NCBI RefSeq assembly: GCF_031458115.1 | Contig: NZ_JAVDXV010000007.1 | Coordinates: forward strand, 186,001 to 250,000 | Reading direction: 5' to 3' | Length of the DNA: 64,000 nucleotides | Source of the DNA: Pelomonas asaccharophilus_A | GTDB lineage: Bacteria > Pseudomonadota > Gammaproteobacteria > Burkholderiales > Burkholderiaceae_C | Shown here: positions 17,016 through 26,167 of the stretch, piece after piece | How positions within the stretch are numbered: position 1 is the first letter of the stretch | Layout of the letters: every line of letters starts with the position of its first letter | Notes under the pieces: generated by a model | What the model saw: only the letters and a program-made list of their open reading frames with translations | Database searches by the model: none | What the model was told of the DNA's origin: nothing | Made by a program: the position numbers and the translations under genes

Positions 17016-19577
17016 ATGACCCAGACCGCTGATTTCAGCGCGCACACGCCCATGATGGCCCAGTATCTGGGCCTGAAAGCCGACTTCCCGGACACGCTGC
17101 TGCTGTACCGGATGGGCGATTTCTACGAGGTCTTCTACGACGATGCCCGCAAGTGCAATGCGCTGCTGGACATCACGATCACGACGCGCGGCCAGAGCGC
17201 GGGGCAGCCGGTGGTCATGGCCGGCGTGCCGGTACATTCGCTGGAGAGTTATCTCGCCAAGCTGATCAAGCTGGGCGAGGCGGTGGCGATTGCCGAGCAG
17301 GTGGGCGAGGTTGGCGCGAGCAAGGGGCCGGTGGAGCGCAAGGTCGTGCGCGTCGTCACGCCGGGCACCATCACCGACACCGAACTGCTGGCCGACAAGC
17401 AGGACGCCGTGCTGCTGTCCGTCTCCGGCCACGGGCGCCGCCATGGCCTGGCCTGGCTGTCGCTCACCCAAGGTGAGATTGGTCTCGCCGAATGCAGCGA
17501 TGCCGAGCTGCCGGCCTGGCTGGCGCGGCTGATGCCGGCCGAGATCCTCGTCAACCGAGAGCAGCAGCCGGCGGGCGTCATGCGGGCGCGCTTCCCGGTG
17601 ACCAACCGGCCCAGCTGGCAGTTCGACGGCGCCCTGGGCCAGCGCAAGCTGTGCGAGCAGCTGGGCGTGGCCAACCTGCAAGGCTTCAACGCGCATGAGC
17701 TGACGCTGGCTCATGCCGCCGGCAGCGCGCTGCTGGCGTTTGCCGAGCACACGCAGGGCCGGGCGCTGGCGCACGTGCGCAGCTTGCGCGTGCAGCGCGC
17801 CAGCGAGCTGATGGACCTGCCACCGGCCACGCAGCGCAACCTGGAGCTGGTACAGACGCTGCGCGGCGAGTCGTCGCCCACCCTCTTCTCGCTGATCGAC
17901 ACCTGCAAGACCGGCATGGGCAGCCGCATGCTGCGTCAGTGGCTGCTGCATCCCAAGCGCGAGCGCGGCGAGGCAATGGCGCGGCACAACGCCATCGCGG
18001 CGCTGCAGGCCGAAGGCTTCGAGCCGCTGCGCGACGCGCTGAAGTCGGTCAGCGACGTGGAGCGCATTTCCGCTCGCATCGCGCTGCGCCAGGTGCGCCC
18101 GCGCGAGCTGACCGGCATCCGCGCGACGCTGCAGGCGCTGCCTCAACTGCGCGCGGCCACGCCGGCCGCGTTGCGCAGCGACGCGCTGAACCCGCCGGCC
18201 GACATCCTCGAGCTGCTGGAACGCGCGATCGCCCCCGAGCCGGCGCTGCTGCCGCGCGACGGCGGCGTCATCGCCGATGGCTTCGATGCCGACCTGGACG
18301 AGCTGCGCGGCATCCAGCAGAACTGCGACGGCTTCCTGCTGGACCTGGAGACCCGCGAGCGCGCCCGCACGGGCATCGCCAACCTGCGCGTGCAGTTCAA
18401 CCGCGTGCACGGCTTCTACATCGAGGTCACGCAGGGCCAGGTCGACAAGGTGCCGATGGACTATCAGCGCCGCCAGACGCTGAAGAACGCCGAGCGCTAC
18501 ATCACGCCGGAGCTGAAGGCCTTCGAGGACAAGGCGCTGTCCGCCAACGAGCGGGCGCTGGCGCGCGAGAAGCTGCTGTACGAACAGATCATCGACGCGC
18601 TGCTGACCCGCCTGGAGCCGCTGACCGCGCTGGGCCGCACGCTCGCAGGCCTGGACGCGCTGGCCGCGCTGGCCGAGCGCGCCATCACGCTGAACTGGTG
18701 CCGGCCGGAATTCGTGTCGCAGCCCTGCCTGGACATCGAGGCGGGCCGCCATCCGGTCGTGCAGGCGCGCCTGGCCGAGACCGGTGGCACCGAGTTCATG
18801 CCCAACGACTGCAAGTTGGATGCGCGCACCCGGCTGCTGGTCATCACCGGCCCCAACATGGGCGGCAAGAGCACCTTCATGCGTCAGGTGGCGCTGATCG
18901 CGCTCCTCGCCGCGATTGGCTCCTACGTGCCGGCCACCAGCTGCCGCCTGGGGCCGATGGACGCCATCCACACCCGCATCGGCGCGGCGGACGACCTGGC
19001 CAATGCCCAGTCCACCTTCATGCTGGAGATGACCGAGGGCGCGGCCATCCTGCATTCGGCGACCGACCAGTCGCTGGTGCTGATGGACGAGATCGGCCGC
19101 GGCACGTCCACCTTCGACGGCCTCGCGCTGGCCTCCGCCATCGCCACCCATCTCCACGACAAGACCCGTGCCTTCACGCTGTTCGCGACGCACTACTTCG
19201 AGCTGACCGAGTTCCCGGCCAAGCATGCGATGGCGCAGAACTGGCACGTGTCGGCCGTCGAGAGCGGCGAGGACATCGTGTTCCTGCACGAGCTGCAGGC
19301 CGGCCCGGCCAGCCGCAGCTACGGCGTGCAGGTCGCCAAGCTGGCCGGCATGCCCGCCAGCCTGGTGCGTCAGGCGCGCGCCACGCTGGAGGCGCTGGAG
19401 GCACGCCAGAACGCGGCCGACGACCAGTTCGACCTGTTTGCCGCGCCGCCTGCCCCGCCGCCGCTGCCGGAGCCCAGCGAGCTGGTCGCGACGCTGGACG
19501 GCATCGACCCCGATGCGCTGTCACCACGCGAGGCGCTGGAGGCGCTGTACAAGCTGAAGCGGATCGCCAAGGCATGA
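17016..19577 (+). CDS. mutS: DNA mismatch repair protein MutS
   Basis: The 853-residue protein has the MutS architecture in order. The N-terminal mismatch-binding domain includes LLYRMGDFYEVFYDDA with its Phe-x-Glu wedge. Connector, core, clamp and lever domains follow, then the ATPase with Walker A G612-PNMGGK-S-T620, Walker B VLMDEIGRGTSTFDG and FATHYFELTE. The length equals that of E. coli MutS, and the C-terminus has the usual dimerisation tail. It recognises mismatches and recruits MutL. The stop overlaps the next gene by 4 nt. Confidence 0.98.
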   Translation: MTQTADFSAHTPMMAQYLGLKADFPDTLLLYRMGDFYEVFYDDARKCNALLDITITTRGQSAGQPVVMAGVPVHSLESYLAKLIKLGEAVAIAEQVGEVGASKGPVERKVVRVVTPGTITDTELLADKQDAVLLSVSGHGRRHGLAWLSLTQGEIGLAECSDAELPAWLARLMPAEILVNREQQPAGVMRARFPVTNRPSWQFDGALGQRKLCEQLGVANLQGFNAHELTLAHAAGSALLAFAEHTQGRALAHVRSLRVQRASELMDLPPATQRNLELVQTLRGESSPTLFSLIDTCKTGMGSRMLRQWLLHPKRERGEAMARHNAIAALQAEGFEPLRDALKSVSDVERISARIALRQVRPRELTGIRATLQALPQLRAATPAALRSDALNPPADILELLERAIAPEPALLPRDGGVIADGFDADLDELRGIQQNCDGFLLDLETRERARTGIANLRVQFNRVHGFYIEVTQGQVDKVPMDYQRRQTLKNAERYITPELKAFEDKALSANERALAREKLLYEQIIDALLTRLEPLTALGRTLAGLDALAALAERAITLNWCRPEFVSQPCLDIEAGRHPVVQARLAETGGTEFMPNDCKLDARTRLLVITGPNMGGKSTFMRQVALIALLAAIGSYVPATSCRLGPMDAIHTRIGAADDLANAQSTFMLEMTEGAAILHSATDQSLVLMDEIGRGTSTFDGLALASAIATHLHDKTRAFTLFATHYFELTEFPAKHAMAQNWHVSAVESGEDIVFLHELQAGPASRSYGVQVAKLAGMPASLVRQARATLEALEARQNAADDQFDLFAAPPAPPPLPEPSELVATLDGIDPDALSPREALEALYKLKRIAKA

Positions 19578-20362
19578 AGACGCTGGTCTTCTCGCACGCC
19601 AACAGCTACCCAGCCGGCTGCTACCGCGTGCTGTTCGAGCGCTGGCGCGCGGCCGGCTGGCGCGTGGAGGCTCTGGACCGCTTCGGCCACGACCCGCGCT
19701 TCCCGGTCACCGGCGACTGGCGCCGACTGCGCGACCAGTTGCTGCACTTCATCGAGCACGAGGTCCGGCCCGAGGGGCAGGTTGCGCTGGTAGGCCATTC
19801 GCTGGGCGGCATGCTGAGCCTGATGGCGGCCTGCCGCCGGCCCGAATGGGTCAGTGGCCTGGTGATGCTGGACTCGCCCGTGGTGGCCGGCTGGAAGGCG
19901 GCCGCCGTCGCCGCGGCCAAGACGACCGGGCTGATCCACCGCTACGGCCCGTCCAGGATCGCCCGAGAGCGCCGCCACGTCTGGCCCGACCGCGACGCGG
20001 TGCGCGCCCATTTCGGCGCCAAGAAGATGTTCGCCCGCTGGGATCCACGCGTGCTGGCCGACTACGTCGATGCCGGCTTCGAGGAGGCCGACGGCCAGAT
20101 GCGGCTGCGCTTCACGCGCGAGGTCGAGGCCCACATCTACCGCACGCTGCCCCACCACCTGCCCCTGCTGCTGCGCCTGCGCCCACCGCAATGCCCGGTG
20201 GCCTTCGTGGGCGGCACGCGCTCGGCCGAACTGCGCCAGGCGGGTGCCGCGCCATCCAAGAAGCTGGCCGGCGAGAACTGGCGCTGGATGGAAGGCTCGC
20301 ACCTCTATCCCTTCGAGAAGCCGCAGGAAACGGCGGACCTCGTCTTGGAACTGCTGGCTTAA
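19574..20362 (+). CDS. Alpha/beta hydrolase
   Basis: A 262-residue cytoplasmic protein (no signal peptide) of the alpha/beta-hydrolase family, with N-terminal FSHANSYPAGCYR, nucleophile elbow G-H-S76-L-G-G, and a final H in GSHLYPFEKP. The HANSYPA start is typical of a hydrolase group often seen next to mutS in betaproteobacteria; its substrate is unknown. ATG 19574 overlaps the mutS stop (ATGA), so the gene is coupled to mutS. A dispersed repeat begins 3 bp after its stop. Confidence 0.85.
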   Translation: MKTLVFSHANSYPAGCYRVLFERWRAAGWRVEALDRFGHDPRFPVTGDWRRLRDQLLHFIEHEVRPEGQVALVGHSLGGMLSLMAACRRPEWVSGLVMLDSPVVAGWKAAAVAAAKTTGLIHRYGPSRIARERRHVWPDRDAVRAHFGAKKMFARWDPRVLADYVDAGFEEADGQMRLRFTREVEAHIYRTLPHHLPLLLRLRPPQCPVAFVGGTRSAELRQAGAAPSKKLAGENWRWMEGSHLYPFEKPQETADLVLELLA

Positions 20363-20365
20363 ACC

Positions 20366-20505
20366 GCGGGCAGAGCGCCGGACCGCTCCCAAGCCGGCCT
20401 GCGGGCGATGTGCTTTTGGCCCAATGCCAAAAGCATCGCCGTCCCCTCGGGGGACCGGTCAGGCAAGCCGGCGTCCAGCCCGGCGGGACTGGACGAGGGG
20501 CCAAC
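20366..20505 (-). repeat. Dispersed structured intergenic repeat, copy A
   Basis: On the minus strand this 140-bp sequence aligns almost end to end with 34887-35030. It contains hairpin 1 (GTCCCC/GGGGAC, 20441-20446/20450-20455) and hairpin 2 (20404-20440: ggcgat plus gcttttggc pairing with gccaaaagc plus atcgcc around loop ccaat, with a 2-nt bulge). A conserved block ccggcttggg-n-gcgg-n-ccggcgct follows. It starts right after a stop codon and ends 6 bp before the candidate pyrG -10 box. Confidence 0.85.
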
Positions 20506-20510
20506 GCATT

Positions 20511-20516
20511 TACAAT
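20511..20516 (+). promoter_or_regulatory. Possible pyrG -10 box (TACAAT)
   Basis: TACAAT lies 44 bp upstream of the pyrG start, immediately downstream of repeat copy A. A weak CTGGAC at 20489-20494 could be the -35 box with 16-bp spacing; it lies inside the repeat. Confidence 0.35.
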
Positions 20517-20560
20517 CGCAATTTCCCACCACAGCAGCCTGTTCTGGGCTGCTGCAAGAC

Positions 20561-22192
20561 ATGACCAAATACGTCTTCGTCACCGGCGGTGTGGTGTCCT
20601 CTCTCGGCAAGGGCATCGCGTCGGCCTCCCTGGCAGCCATCCTCGAATCGCGCGGCCTCAAAGTCACCCTGATCAAGCTGGACCCGTACATCAACGTGGA
20701 CCCCGGCACGATGTCGCCCTTCCAGCATGGCGAAGTCTTCGTCACCGATGACGGCGCCGAGACCGACCTGGACCTGGGCCACTACGAGCGCTTCATCACG
20801 ACGCGGATGAAGAAGGCCAACAACTTCACCACGGGCCAGATCTACAAGACCGTGCTGGAGAAGGAACGCCGCGGCGACTATCTTGGCAAGACGGTGCAGG
20901 TCATCCCGCACATCACCAACGAGATCCAGGAATACATCAAGCGCGGTGCCGAAGGCGTCGACGTGGCCATCGTGGAAATCGGCGGCACGGTGGGCGACAT
21001 CGAGTCCCTGCCCTTCCTGGAAGCCGTGCGCCAGATGAGCCTGCGCGCCGGCCCGACGAACACGGCCTTCGTGCACCTGACCTACGTGCCCTGGATCGCC
21101 GCCGCCGGCGAGCTGAAGACCAAGCCCACGCAGCACACCGTGCAGAAGCTGCGCGAGATCGGCATCCAGCCCGACGCGCTGCTGTGCCGTGCCGACCGCC
21201 GCATCCCCGACGACGAGCGCGAGAAGATCTCGCTGTTCACGAACGTGCCCGAGTACGGCGTGATCTCGATGTGGGACGTGAACACCATCTACAAGGTGCC
21301 GCGCGTGCTGCACGAGCAGGGCCTGGACCAGCTCATCTGCACCAAGCTGCAGCTCAACACCAAGAGCACGGACCTGAAGCGCTGGGACCACCTCGTCAAC
21401 GAGGTCGAGAACCCCAAGGAGCAGGTCACCATCGCCATGTGCGGCAAGTACACCGACCTGTCGGACTCGTACAAGTCGCTCAATGAGGCGCTGCGCCATG
21501 CCGGCATCCACAACCATGCCGGCGTGAAGATCGAGTACGTCGACAGCGAGACGCTGACGCCCGAGACCATCGGCGAACTCGGCAAGTTCGACGCCATCCT
21601 CGTGCCCGGCGGCTTCGGCAAGCGCGGCGTGGAAGGCAAGATCCTGGCCGCGCAGTACGCCCGCGAGCACAAGCTGCCGTATCTGGGCATCTGCCTGGGC
21701 ATGCAGGTCGCCACCATCGAATACGCCCGCCACATGGCCGGCCTGGACGGCGCGAACTCCACCGAGTTCGATCCCGAGACGCCCCACCCCGTCATCGCGC
21801 TGATCGACGAGTGGCAGGACGCCGACGGCAGCATACAGAAGCGCGATGCCAACTCCGACCTCGGCGGCACGATGCGCCTGGGTGCGCAAAGCTCCGACGT
21901 CAAGGCCGGCACGCTGGCCCACGACATCTACGGCCCGGTCGTCAACGAGCGCCACCGCCACCGCTACGAGGCCAACGAGCACTACCTGGATCGCCTGCAG
22001 AAGGCCGGTCTGGTCATCTCCGCCATCACCCAGCGCGAGAAGCTGACCGAGATGGTCGAGCTGCCGCGCGAGGTGCACCCCTGGTTCGTCGGCGTGCAGT
22101 TCCACCCCGAGTTCAAGTCCACGCCCTGGGGCGGCCACCCGCTGTTCACGGCCTTCATCAAGGCCGCGCTGGACCACAAGCAAAAGGCCTGA
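20561..22192 (+). CDS. pyrG: CTP synthase PyrG
   Basis: The 543-residue enzyme has the synthetase domain (MTKYVFVTGGVVSSLGKGIAS, INVDPGTMSPFQHGEVFVTD) and a class I glutamine amidotransferase domain with nucleophile C378 in LGICLGMQ and the His-Glu pair in QFHPEFKSTP. It converts UTP to CTP with glutamine nitrogen and ATP. Length matches E. coli PyrG (545). kdsA starts 5 bp after its stop, an arrangement conserved in many beta- and gammaproteobacteria. Confidence 0.98.
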   Translation: MTKYVFVTGGVVSSLGKGIASASLAAILESRGLKVTLIKLDPYINVDPGTMSPFQHGEVFVTDDGAETDLDLGHYERFITTRMKKANNFTTGQIYKTVLEKERRGDYLGKTVQVIPHITNEIQEYIKRGAEGVDVAIVEIGGTVGDIESLPFLEAVRQMSLRAGPTNTAFVHLTYVPWIAAAGELKTKPTQHTVQKLREIGIQPDALLCRADRRIPDDEREKISLFTNVPEYGVISMWDVNTIYKVPRVLHEQGLDQLICTKLQLNTKSTDLKRWDHLVNEVENPKEQVTIAMCGKYTDLSDSYKSLNEALRHAGIHNHAGVKIEYVDSETLTPETIGELGKFDAILVPGGFGKRGVEGKILAAQYAREHKLPYLGICLGMQVATIEYARHMAGLDGANSTEFDPETPHPVIALIDEWQDADGSIQKRDANSDLGGTMRLGAQSSDVKAGTLAHDIYGPVVNERHRHRYEANEHYLDRLQKAGLVISAITQREKLTEMVELPREVHPWFVGVQFHPEFKSTPWGGHPLFTAFIKAALDHKQKA

Positions 22193-22197
22193 TCACC

Positions 22198-23055
22198 ATG
22201 AAGCTCTGCGGATACGACGTCGGCCTCGACAAGCCCTTTTTCCTGATCGCCGGCACCTGCTCGATCGAAAGCCAGCAGCTGTCGCTCGACGTTGCCGGTT
22301 TGCTGAAGGAAGCCTGCACGACCCTCGGCATCCCGCTGATCTACAAGGGCTCGTTCGACAAGGCCAACCGCTCGTCCGGCACGACCAAGCGCGGCCTGGG
22401 CATGGAAGCCGGCCTGAAGATCCTCGACGAGGTGCGCCGCCAGACCGGCCTGCCGGTGTTGACTGATGTGCATGACGAGTCGCAGGTGGCCGAGGTCGCC
22501 AGCGTCGTCGACGTGCTGCAGACGCCCGCCTTCCTGTGCCGCCAGACCGACTTCATCCGCGCCGTTGCGCAGTCGGGCAAGCCGGTCAACATCAAGAAGG
22601 GCCAGTTCCTCGCGCCCTGGGACATGAAGAACGTCATCGACAAGGCCCGCGCCGCTGCCGCGGAAAAAGGCCTGCCGCAAGACAGCTTCCTGGCCTGCGA
22701 GCGCGGCGTCAGCTTCGGCTACAACAACCTCGTCGCCGACATGACCAGCCTGGCCGAGATGCGCAATTCCGGCGCGCCGGTGGTGTTCGACGTGACCCAC
22801 TCGGTGCAGAAGCCCGGCGGCCTGGGTGGCTCCAGCGGCGGTGCCCGCGAGATGGTGCCGGTGCTGGCGCGTGCCGGCGTGGGCGTCGGCGTGGCGGGCC
22901 TCTTCATGGAGACCCACCCCAACCCGGCCGAGGCCTTCAGCGACGGCCCCAATGCCGTGCCGCTCAAGCACATGAAGACGCTGCTGGAGCAGTTGGTGGC
23001 GCTGGACCGCGTGGTCAAGCAGCAGCCCTTGTTGGAAAACGACTTCTCCTGCTGA
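22198..23055 (+). CDS. kdsA: 3-deoxy-8-phosphooctulonate (KDO-8-P) synthase KdsA
   Basis: A 285-residue protein with the KDO8P-synthase signatures FFLIAGTCSIES, YKGSFDKANRSS, FLCRQTDFI, KPVNIKKGQFLAP and DVTHSVQKPGG. It condenses phosphoenolpyruvate with arabinose-5-phosphate in the cytoplasm for the lipopolysaccharide inner core. The C of LACERG and the N in the KANRSS region match the metal-independent class; I did not verify every metal ligand. Confidence 0.97.
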   Translation: MKLCGYDVGLDKPFFLIAGTCSIESQQLSLDVAGLLKEACTTLGIPLIYKGSFDKANRSSGTTKRGLGMEAGLKILDEVRRQTGLPVLTDVHDESQVAEVASVVDVLQTPAFLCRQTDFIRAVAQSGKPVNIKKGQFLAPWDMKNVIDKARAAAAEKGLPQDSFLACERGVSFGYNNLVADMTSLAEMRNSGAPVVFDVTHSVQKPGGLGGSSGGAREMVPVLARAGVGVGVAGLFMETHPNPAEAFSDGPNAVPLKHMKTLLEQLVALDRVVKQQPLLENDFSC

Positions 23056-23059
23056 ACCC

Positions 23060-23350
23060 ATGCCGTCCGCGTACATCCTCGCCAACATCACCGTCACCAA
23101 CCCAGCCCAGTACGAGGAGTACCGCAAGTTCTCCACGCTGGCCATGCAAGCGCATGGCGCCGAGCCGTGCATCCGCGGCGGCGCGGTGCAGGTGCTGGAA
23201 GGCGACTGGACGCCCGAGCGCGTCGTGCTGCTGAAGTTCCCGTCGCGCGAGGCCGCGCAGGCCTTCTACGACTCGCCCGAGTACACCCGTGCAAGACAGG
23301 CCCGCGAAGGTGCGGCCGTCATGCGCATGGTTTTGATTGAAGGGGCCTGA
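23060..23350 (+). CDS. DUF1330 family protein
   Basis: A 96-residue protein with the DUF1330 pattern: YILANITVTNPAQYEEYRK, then GGAVQVLEGDWTPERVVLLKFPS, and AQAFYDSPEYTRARQAR. The fold is a dimeric ferredoxin-like alpha+beta barrel related to small monooxygenases, but no catalytic role is established. It starts 4 bp after the kdsA stop and so belongs to the pyrG-kdsA transcription unit. In several betaproteobacteria a DUF1330 gene occupies this position between kdsA and eno. Confidence 0.9.
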   Translation: MPSAYILANITVTNPAQYEEYRKFSTLAMQAHGAEPCIRGGAVQVLEGDWTPERVVLLKFPSREAAQAFYDSPEYTRARQAREGAAVMRMVLIEGA

Positions 23351-23433
23351 CGCCCCCGAATGTTGTGACGCGGTAACGCCTGATCGGCACACTTGCGCCG
23401 CCCTGTTTTTTTCATTTTCCTGGAGACATCTGA

Positions 23434-24720
23434 ATGAGCGCCATCGTTGACATCGTCGGCCGAGAAATCCTCGACAGCCGCGGCAACCCCACCGTCGAAT
23501 GCGACGTGCTGCTGGAGTCCGGCGTCATGGGCCGTGCGGCCGTGCCGTCGGGCGCGTCGACCGGCAGCCGCGAAGCCATCGAGCTGCGCGATGGCGACAA
23601 GAGCCGCTACCTGGGCAAGGGCGTGCTGAAGGCCGTCGAGCACATCAACACCGAGATCAGCGAAGCCGTGCTGGGCCTGGACGCCTCCGAGCAGGCCTTC
23701 CTGGACAAGACGCTGATCGACCTGGACGGCACCGAGAACAAGAGCCGCCTGGGCGCCAACGCGATGCTGGCCGTGTCCATGGCCGTGGCCCGCGCCGCCG
23801 CTGAAGAGTCCGGCCTGCCGCTGTACCGCTACTTCGGTGGCATGAACGGCAACCAGCTGCCCGTGCCGATGATGAACGTCATCAACGGCGGCGAACACGC
23901 CAACAACAATCTCGACCTGCAAGAGCTGATGATCATCCCCGTGGGCGCGCCGTCGTTCCGCGAAGCGCTGCGCTGGGGTGCCGAAGTCTTCCACGCGCTG
24001 AAGAAGATCCTGCACGACAAGCACATCAGCACGGCCGTCGGCGACGAAGGCGGCTTCGCGCCCAGCGTCGAGAACCATGAAGCCGCGATCCAGATGATCC
24101 TGGAAGCGATCGACAAGGCCGGCTACACCGCTGGCGAGCAGATCGCCCTCGGCCTGGACTGCGCCGCCAGCGAGTTCTACAAGGACGGCAAGTACGTGCT
24201 GGAAGGCGAAGGCGGCATCCAGCTGACCTCGCAGGAGTGGACCGACATGCTGGCCACCTGGGTCGACAAGTACCCCATCATCTCCATCGAAGACGGCATG
24301 GCCGAAGGCGACTGGGACGGCTGGAAGATCCTGACGGACCGCCTGGGCAAGAACGTGCAGATCGTCGGCGACGACCTGTTCGTCACCAACACCAAGATCC
24401 TGCAGGAAGGCATCGAGAAGGGCATCGCCAACTCCATCCTGATCAAGATCAACCAGATCGGCACGCTGACCGAGACCTTCGCCGCCATCGAGATGGCCAA
24501 GCGCGCCGGCTACACGGCCGTCGTGTCGCACCGCTCGGGCGAAACCGAAGACAGCACCATCTCCGACATCGCCGTCGGCCTGAATGCCGGTCAGATCAAG
24601 ACCGGTTCGCTGTCGCGCTCGGACCGCATGGCCAAGTACAACCAGCTGCTGCGCATCGAGGAAGACCTGGGCGACGTGGCGGTGTACCCCGGCCGTGCCG
24701 CGTTCTACAACCTCAAGTAA
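23434..24720 (+). CDS. eno: Enolase
   Basis: The 428-residue enzyme has all enolase landmarks: GNPTVECDVLLESG, GASTGSREAIELRDGD, GDEGGFAPS with the catalytic glutamate, the metal-binding aspartate in ISIEDGMAEGDWDG, K in LIKINQIGT, and the SHRSGETEDSTI signature. It interconverts 2-phosphoglycerate and phosphoenolpyruvate, supplying the PEP used by KdsA upstream. A TGGAGA ribosome site lies 7 bp before the ATG. The 83-bp upstream gap has a T-run but no clear terminator or promoter. Confidence 0.98.
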   Translation: MSAIVDIVGREILDSRGNPTVECDVLLESGVMGRAAVPSGASTGSREAIELRDGDKSRYLGKGVLKAVEHINTEISEAVLGLDASEQAFLDKTLIDLDGTENKSRLGANAMLAVSMAVARAAAEESGLPLYRYFGGMNGNQLPVPMMNVINGGEHANNNLDLQELMIIPVGAPSFREALRWGAEVFHALKKILHDKHISTAVGDEGGFAPSVENHEAAIQMILEAIDKAGYTAGEQIALGLDCAASEFYKDGKYVLEGEGGIQLTSQEWTDMLATWVDKYPIISIEDGMAEGDWDGWKILTDRLGKNVQIVGDDLFVTNTKILQEGIEKGIANSILIKINQIGTLTETFAAIEMAKRAGYTAVVSHRSGETEDSTISDIAVGLNAGQIKTGSLSRSDRMAKYNQLLRIEEDLGDVAVYPGRAAFYNLK

Positions 24721-24726
24721 ACGCGC

Positions 24727-25032
24727 TTGAAGGCGTTGGCCTTGGTCCTGGCGGTCTTCCTGATCGCCATTCAAGCCCAGCTCTGGGTGGGCCGGGGCAG
24801 TCTTCCGTACGTGGCCCACCTCCGGGAGGAGGTGGCGGCGGCGCGCGCCGACAACGAGCAGGCGCGCGCGCGCAACGACCAGCTGCAGGCCGAACTGCGC
24901 GACCTGCGCGAAGGCCTGGAGATGGTCGAGGAGAAGGCCCGCTTCGAGCTGGGCATGATCAAGGCCGATGAGGTCTTCGTGCCGCTGGCGCCGTCGCGCC
25001 CGGCCTCCGCCCCCACCAACGCCACGCGCTGA
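24727..25032 (+). CDS. ftsB: Cell division protein FtsB
   Basis: A 101-residue protein of the septum-formation-initiator family: one N-terminal transmembrane helix (about 2-20, ending in the WVGRGS turn), a leucine-zipper-like coiled coil rich in Ala/Arg/Glu (about 30-70), then the KARFELGMIKADEVFV segment typical of FtsB. It forms the FtsQLB complex that activates septal peptidoglycan synthesis. The start is TTG 24727, 6 bp after the eno stop. No closer ATG or GTG fits the family N-terminus, and coupling to eno probably compensates for the weak start. Confidence 0.9.
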   Translation: MKALALVLAVFLIAIQAQLWVGRGSLPYVAHLREEVAAARADNEQARARNDQLQAELRDLREGLEMVEEKARFELGMIKADEVFVPLAPSRPASAPTNATR

Positions 25033-25649
25033 TGCTGGCCACCGCCTGGGCCGCGCTGCTGGCGCCGGCCTTCACCGCCTTCGGCAGCCCCATCTCCTGG
25101 CTGGAGCTGGTGGCCTTCGTGCTGGCCGTGTGGATGGTCATCTGCAACATGCGCGTGAAGCTGCTGGCCTGGCCGCTGGCCCTGGTCAGCTCGCTGATGT
25201 ATTTCGCGCTGTTCTGGGACGGCAAGCTCTATGGCGAGGCCGCGCTGCAACTGCTGTTCGCGTCGCTGGCCATCTGGGGCCTGTGGCAGTGGCGCTTCGG
25301 CCGCACCCGCGACGGCCACACGCTGACCGTGCGCCGCCTGGGCCTTCAGGGCCTGCTCAAGCCCGCGCTGCTGACGCTGGCGGCCTGGCCGCTGCTGGGC
25401 TGGTTCCTGGACCGCTTCACCGACAGCCCTCTGCCCTACTGGGACGCCTTCCCCACCGTGGCCAGCCTGCTGGGCCAGTGGCTGCTGGCGCGCAAATACG
25501 AGGAGAACTGGCCCACGTGGATCGTCGTCAACGCGGTCAGCGTCGTGCTGTTCGGCCTCAAGGGCTACTGGCTGACGGTCATCCTCTACGCCGCCTTCAT
25601 TCCGATGAGCGTGATGGGCTGGCGCGCGTGGCGGCAGGCCGCCGCGTGA
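25032..25649 (+). CDS. pnuC: Nicotinamide riboside transporter PnuC
   Basis: A 205-residue polytopic membrane protein with about seven hydrophobic helices and PnuC motifs: ISWLELVAFVLAVWMVICN, KLLAWPLALVSSLMYFALFW, YGEAALQLLFASLAIWGLWQW and ENWPTWIVVNAVSVVLFGLKG. PnuC facilitates nicotinamide riboside entry down its gradient. The ATG overlaps the ftsB stop by one base (TGATG), and its own stop overlaps the following kinase gene by 4 nt, which fits trapping of riboside by phosphorylation. Confidence 0.92.
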   Translation: MLATAWAALLAPAFTAFGSPISWLELVAFVLAVWMVICNMRVKLLAWPLALVSSLMYFALFWDGKLYGEAALQLLFASLAIWGLWQWRFGRTRDGHTLTVRRLGLQGLLKPALLTLAAWPLLGWFLDRFTDSPLPYWDAFPTVASLLGQWLLARKYEENWPTWIVVNAVSVVLFGLKGYWLTVILYAAFIPMSVMGWRAWRQAAA

Positions 25650-26167
25650 GCGCGAGACGGGTCGCGCTGCTGGGCGCGGAATGCACCGGCAAATCCACGC
25701 TGGCGGAGGCGCTGGCGCGCCACTTCAACGCCGGGCTGGTCACCGAGTACCTGCGCGAATGGTGCGACACGCACGGCCGCACGCCGCAGCGGCATGAACA
25801 GGCGCACATCGCCGCCGTGCAGGCCGAACGTATCGAGGCCGCCGCCCGCGAGCACACCCTGGTGATCTGCGACACGACGCCGCTGATCACCGCGCTGTGC
25901 AGCGAGCACTACTTCGACGATGACTCGCTGACCGCCGAGGCCCTCGCCTTCCAGCGCCGCTGCGACCTCACGCTGCTGTGCGCGCCCGACCTGCCTTGGG
26001 CAGCCGACGGCTTCCTGCGCGACGGGCCCGCCGTGCGCGAGCGCTTCGATGGCCGTATCCGCACCGCGCTGACGGCAGGCGGCATCGCCTGGATCGACAT
26101 CGTCGGCAGCGACGCCGAGCGCAGCGCGGCGGCCATTGCGGCCGTTCAGCGCCCCAACAGCAGGTAG
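25646..26167 (+). CDS. Ribosylnicotinamide kinase (NadR-type P-loop ATPase)
   Basis: A 173-residue protein starting at GTG 25646, which overlaps the pnuC stop (GTGA). It has a P-loop GAECTGKST (residues 10-18), LVTEYLREWC, DTTPLITALCSEHYF and LLCAPDLPWAADGFLRD, matching the C-terminal ribosylnicotinamide kinase domain of NadR. The N-terminal DNA-binding and adenylyltransferase domains of full NadR are absent, so it should only phosphorylate imported nicotinamide riboside to NMN. Its 3' end overlaps the convergent large membrane-protein gene by 22 bp. Confidence 0.88.
   Translation: MSARRVALLGAECTGKSTLAEALARHFNAGLVTEYLREWCDTHGRTPQRHEQAHIAAVQAERIEAAAREHTLVICDTTPLITALCSEHYFDDDSLTAEALAFQRRCDLTLLCAPDLPWAADGFLRDGPAVRERFDGRIRTALTAGGIAWIDIVGSDAERSAAAIAAVQRPNSR

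Noticed and set aside
15753..19289. A 1178-codon open frame on the minus strand
   Set aside because: It lies opposite tctC and mutS, has the low-complexity Arg/Gln/His/Ala composition of antisense frames in GC-rich DNA, and has no recognisable domain.
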